Assembly: GCA_022410635.1 (NCBI GenBank)
Contig: JAJVDF010000298.1
Coordinates: forward strand, 1,140,467-1,204,466
Length of the DNA stretch: 64,000 nt
Origin: Tretioscincus oriximinensis
Lineage: Eukaryota; Chordata; Lepidosauria; Squamata; Gymnophthalmidae
Reading direction: 5' to 3'
Position numbers and translations under genes: made by a program. Numbering within the stretch: position 1 is the first letter of the stretch; every line of letters starts with the position of its first letter. A model generated the notes under the pieces. It searched no databases and was not told where the DNA came from. It worked only from the letters and a program-made list of their open reading frames with translations. Shown here piece by piece: positions 56,063-64,000 of this stretch.

Positions 56063-57029
56063 TTAATGACTGAGGCTATGTGCACACAATGTTTATCTAC
56101 CTCATTCATAGCACCATCAGGATGTCCCGGGCACAAGTGCTAAGTGTTTTTAGTAGTCAACCCGCAATAAATGCCTTTTTTCCCAAAATAAACAATTGCT
56201 CAGATATTCAGGCATTGTTCCAGAGGATCCCCCTATTCTCATGACTGTATACATGTGTTCAAATTAGACATGAGGTGATTAAACAATCGAGAACACAGCA
56301 TTGGTTATTGCGAGTAAAAAAAATATTCTCGGACTGGACTGTGACGAGATCAATACGTGATGTTACGGAACTGGGGCATTGTGGAATATACATGTTTTAG
56401 TGTGCACGGACACACAATTGATATATTCTAGGTTATAGCATCGTAACGGTTTTTAAGTCGTTGTGTGCTCCTAGCCTATGACTGGTTTACTTACAGACTC
56501 AGAAAATATTTGGCCTTATTCTGTTCTGAAAAAGATCTAAAGGGCCTGCTATTTACATGCTATTCTGGGCAAGCACAGGTCACTGCAGAGTCTGTTCTAG
56601 CCCAGAATGCCATGAAGTCAGCAGGACCCTTAGACTACTTTCAAGAACACAATAAGGCCTGGTGCATTTTGAGCTAGGGTTAAGGAATCTGGAGATTAAA
56701 GGAAAAGTGATTCTCACCACCACCACCACCTCCCAGGTTCTGCAGACATTAGAAGATGCACCTGGTGAAAATTTCTTTCTTCTTTATTCACTAAAGGTGC
56801 AAACATCTATCCCAGGTTTTATCTGGTAACCCAAAAATGGTTCAGGCTGCTGGACTACATGGCCTGTTCTTAGTTATCTTCAGTACCTGCTGCAAATAAG
56901 CAGCCATTGTGATGATGTGTAACATTTAAAATATATATCAAAACTTTCTTAAAAGTTGGTAGACTATGGAAAACCCTCTGGAACTTCCAGGTATTTCTGA
57001 AAAAGTTTCCAGTGTCTTGCAGGTCATTG
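56063..57029. other. No gene or clear repeat seen
   Basis: No supported exon or known repeat. Confidence 0.4.
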
Positions 57030-57120
57030 GAGGTTATTCTATGGCCCTGTGCCCACTGATCCTTAATCTGGGTCATATCTCAGGACAGATCTTGGCCATC
57101 CACATGTCAGTGGAGACTAT
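57030..57120. mobile_element. MITE-2 half element
   Basis: CCACTGATCCTTAATCTGGG, TCATATCTCAGGACAGATC and GGCCATCCACATGTCAGTG give the left arm only. Confidence 0.4.
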
Positions 57121-57124
57121 GACA

Positions 57125-57480
57125 AGGACGAATGGCACAGTTGCTAAGAAACTCGTCTTTCATCTGAGAGATCTGAGGCCTTTTGTTGGCCATGGGGAGA
57201 GAGGTGAGCGCCCTCTACTGGTCTTCTGCTCTAGCTAACACAGCTATTCAAAAGAAAAAAATGATTTGTAATTTACATTTGCAATCTACATTTCAATTAA
57301 ATAAATGAGTACCACCATTAACCTGGTAGGGAAACTAGAAAAAGAAGATGTAAGCCTTCAGGTGAAAATTAACCCTGCAAACTGCTCTGCAAAAGTGTGG
57401 GGTATAAAAAACCAGATTATTTTTTTCTTTCTCTCTCTCTCTTTTTCTTTCTTTCTTCTTCTCCTCCTCCGATTCTGAAA
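57125..57480 (+). mobile_element. tRNA-derived SINE-A, divergent, with pyrimidine tail
   Basis: GACGAATGGCACAGTTGCTAA (A box), GGGGAGAGAGGTGAGCGCC, CTCTAGCTAACACAGC, GTGGGGTATAAAAAACCAG, then a CTTTCTCTCTCT run. Confidence 0.6.
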
Positions 57481-58110
57481 TAGAGCCCAGAACAGAAGTC
57501 AGTAGTGACAAGGACAGAGCCTATGAAATTTGCATCCATGTTGCTACACCTGAACTATTCATCAATTGTACTGTCGTAATCAAGAATAGCCTTAGTTGTC
57601 TCCATTTCCCTTGGTTATAAACAGACCCCCTACCTGCCTGCATTTATAGGATTCTGCTTTCTTGCAAGAGCACAAATGCAACATGGTGTGCAAATAGCTT
57701 CAAGAAAGAGAATGATAGGTTCTTTGTTGTTGCACTGTTGATAGAGCAGGAAGCATCACCATCATCATAATAAAAATACCACATATTTCAAGAGCCACTG
57801 CACAGCCCCCTTGGTTGAAAGATGTATATTTAATGATGGCCAATCTCCTGAGTTTTCCCATAGTCTTTAAAAATCCTCTGCCTCAATAAATCATGCCTCT
57901 TTCCAACTAAAAATCTATCAGTAATTTGATCATGATATCTGTAGGAAACGCTAATGCTTCTGCTTTACTGTGGTGATAATCGTCTGATTTGTAAAACATA
58001 TAAAATATGGCATAACAGTATTGGCGTGGTAGAAGTGCAGGGTGTTTTCCAACTAATTTAATCCACATATATCAAAAATAGAGGGAGAAATAAACAACAC
58101 AGCTTACATC
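57481..58110. other. No gene or clear repeat seen
   Basis: No supported exon or known repeat. Confidence 0.4.
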
Positions 58111-58111
58111 T

Positions 58112-58275
58112 AGGCCCTGTCCACACTGAACCTTATTCTGGGCNCTGCTTGTCTTGGTACAGACCTTGGCTATCCACATGCCACATTTGGAGCCTACCAT
58201 AGTCTACACTGACATGTGGATGCCAGGCTCCTACTCTGAGATAGAGCTAGGAATCAGGCTTTGTACGGATAGGGC
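58112..58275. mobile_element. MITE-2 foldback element
   Basis: AGGCCCTGTCCACACTGAAC pairs with GTACGGATAGGGCTCT. Inside, TCCACATGCCACATTTGG and CACTGACATGTGGATGCC are complementary arms. Confidence 0.6.
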
Positions 58276-58364
58276 TCTAGAACAAAGGCTGTCAAAAACT
58301 AAAAGGGATGTAACTGGTTGCTCCACTCAATATGTAGGAGAAATATTGAACTTAGTAAAAATGC

Positions 58365-58448
58365 ATCAGACTACAGCCCATCTAGTCTAGCATCCTATCC
58401 ACTCAGTGAGTCACCAATTTCTTCTGGGCATTCTCAAGGGGAGCTTAA
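58365..58448 (-). mobile_element. CR1 (TTATGTTC-tail) fragment
   Basis: AGCCCATCTAGTCTAGCATC and GGGCATTCTCAAGGGGAGC. Very short. Confidence 0.4.
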
Positions 58449-59041
58449 GACTAGTCTGTGCTGGCACGGTGGAAATACAACAGGAATATATATATTTACA
58501 TCAGATCTGAGAATGTGATATGGTCCAGGCATTTTGGAGGGTGATAGAAAGAGGGAAGGATCAAATAATGGGAATTACAATGAATATAAATAAAGAAATG
58601 TGTATAGTTAATTGTTATAACAATCTGAGATTAACAGAAAAACAAGGAAAAATCTTAGAAGGAATAATTTCAGTGGCCCAGAGGGTTGTAGTATTAGGAT
58701 GGAAGCATGCATCCAAATGGGCTATACAAAGACTGCAGAACAAATTGAATTTGATGTAACAAATTATTTGTTATTATTTATTATTATTTATTATTTATTT
58801 ATTTGTACTTGTATTCCACCCTATACCTGAAGGNCTCTGTCATGAGTACATGACATAATATGTATATAAAGTCATATAAGGAATGTATAAAGTTGTGGTA
58901 ATATATATGTGAATAATTCTGAGGTAAATATATGTTGATGTAAGGTTTTGAGGTGAGCTTCAGGTTTTGGAACAGCATTGTATAAACAACCAATGAATTG
59001 TAAGCTATGAACCTGGTCAGCTGGGATTGGCCAGCAAGATG

Positions 59042-59050
59042 TATAAATAG
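59042..59050 (+). promoter_or_regulatory. TATA box of the solo LTR
   Basis: TATAAATAG, about 63 bp before the AATAAA signal. Confidence 0.6.
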
Positions 59051-59112
59051 AGGGACTTGCTGGGGCAGTCTTCACTGCTGACCAGACTAAGACGGAGAGC
59101 TGAGCTGAGCTG

Positions 59113-59118
59113 AATAAA
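59113..59118 (+). terminator. Poly(A) signal of the solo LTR
   Basis: AATAAA followed within about 45 bp by GT/T-rich sequence (CTTGTCTGGAGTGTCC). Confidence 0.55.
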
Positions 59119-59214
59119 CACTTTCAGAACTGAAATCACATTCTTGTCTGGAGTGTCCTTCATCCCCTACCTCTACCATCACAGTCTCAGGGCGGCCAAC
59201 CATAGGGTGGCACA

Positions 59215-59398
59215 CATAGCTTTTTTTGCTTTCTCCACAACAGATACCCTGTGGAGTAGGTGGGGCTGAGAGAATTCTAGGAACTGTGACTGGCCCATGG
59301 TCACCCAGCTGCCTTTCATGGAGGAATGGGGAATCGAACCAGGAGGCTACCAGGTAAGAGTCCCACANACTCTAACCACTGTACCAAACTGGCTCTTC
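59215..59398 (-). mobile_element. tRNA-derived SINE-B
   Basis: CAGATACCCTGTGGAGTAGG, TGACTGGCCCATGGTCACCC, GGGGAATCGAACCAGG (B box) and CTCTAACCACTGTACCAAAC (A-box side). The best SINE-B copy in the window. Confidence 0.8.
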
Positions 59399-59517
59399 AA
59401 TGAATGTTGGGGAAGAGATTATAAAGATTTAATGAAAAATAAGTGGAGTAGAACCAAGAATTGTATAGTAATATACTCGGGGAACAACCAACTCAAAAGC
59501 AATATTCGTCCCCTAAC

Positions 59518-59610
59518 ATCTGAAGAAGTAGATGTGTCTATGAAAGCTCATGCCATCTACCTTTCTCCTGTTAGTCTCCAAGTGCTACAAGCCCCCTTGC
59601 TTGACTTTCT
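59518..59610 (+). repeat. Dispersed repeat 3' end (TCTGAAGAAGTAGA type)
   Basis: TCTGAAGAAGTAGATGTGTC, ATGAAAGCTCATGCCATC and CTGTTAGTCTCCAAGTG match 393-470. Confidence 0.55.
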
Positions 59611-59903
59611 GAACTAGACTAAAATGGCTGTTTCTCTGGAATCAACTCAAAAGTAAATTAATAAATGTCTTCCAACTGTAAATATTGACTATATTGGAAA
59701 TCATAAGTAGCATTGGGGTGGGGGGGGAGTGTTGAATGTTTGGACATATTGTATGTCATGTCAACTTGTTTCTTTCCTTTTAGTTTGGATTTCTTATCTG
59801 TATATGATGAGCATTGTTATAGTCTTTCTTTTGATCTTTTTTTGGTATTATTTTATTTGTTTAAGTATATTTGTTATATAAAAATATTCAATAAAAATTT
59901 ATA

Positions 59904-59985
59904 TATACTGCTCAAAACAATTAAGGGAACCTTTTAACATAACATGTTGTGTTAAAGTGTTCCCTTAATTGTTTTGAGCGGTATA
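59904..59985. mobile_element. Tc1/mariner-type miniature palindrome
   Basis: TATACTGCTCAAAACAATTA and its complement (TAATTGTTTTGAGCGGTATA) form the ends. The whole 82 bp folds on itself around AACATGTTGT. TATA..TATA ends fit TA target duplication. Confidence 0.75.
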
Positions 59986-60004
59986 TTTTAACAAGGAGAT
60001 CATA

Positions 60005-60200
60005 ATAACATAAAAGAAGCACTGCTGAATTGGGCCATAGGCCATCAAGTCCTGAAATCTGTCTCACACAGTGGCCCATCAATTGCATTAGGACAGTCTC
60101 AAGGAGAAGAAGGAAAAATCTTCACTTGTTCTTGATTCCCTGCAAATGGTACTGCAGGAATACTGCCTGTTTTTCCATCCTAATAGATATTCCAGCAAGG
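60005..60200 (-). mobile_element. CR1 (TTATGTTC-tail) fragment
   Basis: AACATAAAAGAAGCACTGC, CTGTCTCACACAGTGGCCC, TTCCCTGCAAATGG and GGAATACTGCCTG. Confidence 0.65.
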
Positions 60201-60380
60201 GGTGAGTAGCACTAGAGTCAAACAGTGGAAAAGTAGGTGGCATAAGCTTTTCTAGACATGTCTGCTTCTTCAGATGCCCAATAGCTGTTCAGATGCCGAT
60301 AGCTACTGATACACCTGTGTTCCATGAATTTGTCTAATGCTTAAGGGGTTGTTTTGCTTTTCCCAGATTCATTATTCTAG

Positions 60381-60493
60381 GTGTCCTCCATCCATACTGA
60401 GAAAAAAGTCATCTATAAACCAAGCTCCCAACGAAAAGCGAAAAGTAGAACGAAGAGTTCGATTCNAGGAACCAGAAAACACCATCAGATCTG
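60381..60493 (+). CDS. NRAC: Internal coding exon, NRAC-like (C14orf180)
   Basis: The acceptor ATTATTCTAG (AG at 60379-60380) and donor TCTG|GTGAGTG bound a 113-nt exon. It is open in one frame that uses one leading and one trailing base: CPPSILRKKSSINQAPNEKR, then KVERRVRFXEPENTIRS. One N leaves X unresolved (Gln, Lys or Glu). As I recall the family, human NRAC, a small adipose/cardiac-enriched membrane protein, has CPPSIL followed about 18 residues later by RRVWFREP. Here the spacing is 17, and the RVxF-type motif (a common protein phosphatase 1 docking form) is kept. The transmembrane C-terminus should lie in a later exon, which I do not see before 64000. An alternative is another RVxF-containing small protein. 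Confidence 0.55.
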
Positions 60494-60879
60494 GTGAGTG
60501 ATGAACGTAGGGTGTCTTATTTCAACATAAAAAACCCAAGGGGTTTTACACCCACTCCTGCCTTCCTTCCACAACCCCATTCCCCTACATGTGATGTTTC
60601 ATCCAGCAATCATATTTTCAGATTTGTAAAGATCACTGGTTTTTGTCTTTTGGCCCATACATTCCTCATACGCTGTAAAACCAGGGATTGTCCCTGAAAT
60701 GCACAACATGTGACAATCCAAACCAAAAATATAGTTCCCCTAAGACCATTCCATCAAGTGCCTAGTGACAAACTGATACAAGGTTTCTGTGAGTAATTAC
60801 TGAAATGCAAACTATTGGGTTGATTGAGGTAACAAATTCAATTCAACNCATAGATTAAATTATGAAGAGTGAGGACATG
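60494..60879. other. Likely intron, nothing recognised
   Basis: Follows the GTGAGT donor at 60494. No repeat or second exon was recognised. Confidence 0.4.
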
Positions 60880-61290
60880 GCAAGTGTGAAACAGAAGACA
60901 AGAGTGACACAGGCAGAAGAGTGAGGAAAGTACTTTTTCACCAGAGGATCATCCGTCTGTGGGAATTTACTTTCAGCAGAGGTGAAAGTAGCCTGGTATC
61001 TAGTAGTCTGGACAGCTTTANGACAGGTTTAGACAAGTTCATGGACAGCAAGGGTATAAATAGCTATTAGGATGGATCTTTTGATACTGCCTCTAGAATG
61101 GAGCAACAGGCANTATTCCTGAAGTAACATTTGCAGGGATTTGAAAACAGGTGACATTTCTTCTTCGTCTGTTTCAGACTGCCCAGGTGCAATTGGTGGG
61201 CCACTATGTGGAGACAGAATGCTGGACTAGATAGGCTCTTGTCTGATTCATCAGGGATCCTCTTATGTTCTTATTTTCTTATTATACTTT
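60880..61290 (+). mobile_element. CR1 (TTATGTTC-tail), 3' part
   Basis: GAAAGTACTTTTTCACCAGAGG, GGGAATTTACTTTCAGC, GACAAGTTCATGGACAGC, GGAGCAACAGGC, CAGACTGCCCAGGTGC and a CTTATGTTCTTATT tail. Confidence 0.7.
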
Positions 61291-61339
61291 ACTGCCAAGA
61301 ATAACTTCCACAATAATTCTTTCTATTTTTAATTTTCAT

Positions 61340-61445
61340 ATTTCTACCTTCCCNTATTCTGGATTATATTTCGGAATAGAGAATAGTCATCCACATGCTG
61401 ACACACACCAGTAGGCCTTGCCAAAGCCAGTGGACATTAGAAACT
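61340..61445. mobile_element. MITE-2 half element
   Basis: TATTCTGGATTATATTTCGG and TCATCCACATGCTGACAC match the family left arm. Confidence 0.35.
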
Positions 61446-62359
61446 ACACCTGTTGAATACTCTTTTATAACCATTAAAGACCTAAAGCTGTATCCCTGAT
61501 TTTATGTTTGAACACAAAATAAAGCTCAATGCACAAAGAGCTCCAGGGCCTCCCTTGTGTACATCATACTGGTCCCAGTATTATTTGTTGGATTTTTTCC
61601 TGCTGTTATTGCCAAAACATAGGAAATCCCAACAGTTGTAAATAATCTCCTTTTAATTCCATCCATTCCAACCCCTTTTCATGTAGATTTTAAGTAACCA
61701 TAATAGTCTGTGTCCGGAGTATCTAGCAAGGAGGCCTTATAATGTCTTAAACACTAACTAGAAAAAAAATGTACATTAACTTTCATGGACAAGTCTACTT
61801 TTTCAGCATCCTGTCTACGAAAGCTTGTGCTGCCTGTTTTTACTTCAGGGTTCTTTATTTGCAAGTTTAATTGGAATGAAATACCGTATAGAGTTTAATT
61901 TCAACACCATATCTTTGGATTAAATATGATTAACATCCTTGTCATCCTTCCTCATCAATTCTTTCCATTCTTTTTCATTTGTGTTCCCAACTGTTCATTC
62001 CATATATTTATAAGCCATCTTATTATTCTGCAGTTCACTGACATGCTGAGCTCTTAATAGCAGTTTCATGTTTTAAACAAATTAATATTTATCCACTTCA
62101 CTTGCATAACTGTGTCTGTTTTTATTTGTGTACCTTTTTCGAGGGGGGGGGGAATTATGTAAACAGCTGTTCTCATCTTGCTTGCACAACCTTAGGGAAT
62201 TTTTTGGCAGAAAAAGTCCATATCATTCTAAAGATGGGATGTTAGCTTGACAGAAGAGCTACCTGTTTTTGTTTTGTTTTTGCTTTTTTAAAAGATTGGC
62301 CATGGCAATATTGTCACCTTTTTATTGGAAATGACTTATTTCTATGGTCGTTCCTAGTA
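61446..62359. other. No supported gene
   Basis: A reversed dispersed-repeat end (61765-61850) is the only feature. No downstream NRAC-like exon was found. Confidence 0.4.
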
Positions 62360-62640
62360 CTTCACACAGTCGTCTAAGTGTTGGTCTTTCATCTGAGAGA
62401 TCAGATTTTGAGTCCTTGTGTCAGACTGGAGAGAGTTGAGCACCTTCTACCAAACTGCAGTTCTAGCCAATCCAGCTATTCGAAAGCAAGAATTGCAAGA
62501 AATTGCAACAGACTGTGACTAGATAAATGGAAACCGCCACAGTGTGGTGGGGAAGATAGAATGTAAACTTTCAGGTGAAATATAATCCTGTAAGCCCCTT
62601 TGAGTCCCTTTGGTTGAGAAAAGTGGGGTATAAAAACTAC
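62360..62640 (+). mobile_element. tRNA-derived SINE-A
   Basis: TTGGTCTTTCATCTGAGAGA, AGACTGGAGAGAGTTGAGC, GTGTGGTGGGGAAGATAGAAT, GTAAGCCCCTTTGAGTCCC and GTGGGGTATAAAAAC. The tail becomes the ACT/AGT tract. Confidence 0.75.
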
Positions 62641-62713
62641 TACTAGTAGAAGGACTACTACTACTAGTAGTAGTAGTAGTAGTAGTAGCAGTAGCAGTAG
62701 CAGTAGCAGTAGC

Positions 62714-62765
<52 letters not shown>
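62641..62765. repeat. (AGT)n/(AGTAGC)n microsatellite
   Basis: Starts from the SINE-A tail and includes six AGTAGC units in the middle. Poly-Leu and poly-Tyr translations are artefacts. Confidence 0.95.
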
Positions 62766-62897
62766 CCAGCATGTAGCCCTGCTCAGAAATGGATCATTTC
62801 CACGCTCCAACAAACCTACAAAAGTTCTCAAAACTAAAGGAGAACACAGGGTGGCTAACAATAAAAACAAAATTAACATGTTAAAAACAGCCACAGC

Positions 62898-64000
<1,103 letters not shown>

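Larger units (their letters stand above)
58838..59183 (+). mobile_element. Solo LTR, 346 bp
   Basis: The ends are TGTCATGAG and CCATCACA (TG..CA). Inside are a CCAAT box (near 58990), TATAAATAG at 59042-59050, and AATAAA at 59113-59118, in U3-R-U5 order. It is flanked by a 5-bp duplication: G-N-CTC at 58833-58837 and GTCTC at 59184-59188. The host is an L2 tail that reads through when the LTR and one duplication copy are ignored. No internal retroviral or gypsy coding region is present. Confidence 0.8.
58760..59205 (-). mobile_element. L2-type LINE tail split by a solo LTR
   Basis: TTATTTATTTATTTGTACTTG, CACCCTATACCTGAAGG and (after the LTR) GTCTCAGGGCGGCCAACC form one L2-like 3' end comparable to 21715-21775. 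Confidence 0.6.

Overview
This is vertebrate nuclear DNA, most likely from a squamate reptile (a lizard). The evidence is the repeat content: CR1-type LINEs with octamer tails (ATTCTATG in one family, TTATGTTC in another), L2-clade LINE 3' ends, two tRNA-derived SINE families whose tails grade into trinucleotide microsatellites, an L1-type insertion, solo-LTR-like sequences and several foldback DNA transposons. No bacterial-style genes, operons or CRISPR arrays are present. Scattered single Ns and one 70-base N run (38896-38965) mark a draft assembly. Species-level placement is inference.

Protein-coding content is sparse, as expected for introns or intergenic DNA. The best-supported exon is at 60381-60493 (+). 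It has a clean acceptor, a GTGAGT donor, one open frame, a CPPSIL start and an RVxF-type RRVRF motif, and it resembles NRAC (C14orf180). Weaker candidate exons lie at 8841-9005, 30465-30696, 31060-31139 and 34898-35118 (all +). Nearly all other open frames are microsatellites, foldback elements or decayed LINE reverse transcriptases.

Layout. 0-9 kb: a foldback remnant, an LTR-like block with a minus-strand promoter (TATA, inverted CCAAT boxes, a perfect heat-shock-element pattern), foldback MITEs and the longest CR1 (TTATGTTC-tail) reverse transcriptase remnant. 10-16 kb: a SINE, a hAT foldback element with near-matching 8-bp flanks, and a quiet stretch that may be conserved non-coding sequence. 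16-19 kb: a 5'-truncated L1 inserted into an older LINE with a 12-bp target duplication. 20-32 kb: mixed SINE, L2 and CR1 with several nestings. 30.5-35.1 kb: candidate exons. 36-41 kb: SINE, L2 and CR1. 42 kb: a 378-bp, nearly fully palindromic hAT-like element with 8-bp flanking duplications. 43-58 kb: CR1, SINE, MITE and an unclassified ~330-bp repeat family, plus long trinucleotide tracts. 58.8-59.2 kb: a 346-bp solo LTR with a 5-bp duplication inside an L2-like tail. 59.9 kb: a Tc1/mariner-type mini-palindrome. 60.4 kb: the NRAC-like exon. 62-63 kb: long AGT and AAT tracts.

I found no new multi-gene system. The most informative signals are several independent transposon insertions whose ends and target duplications can be read directly, giving a relative age order for the repeats.
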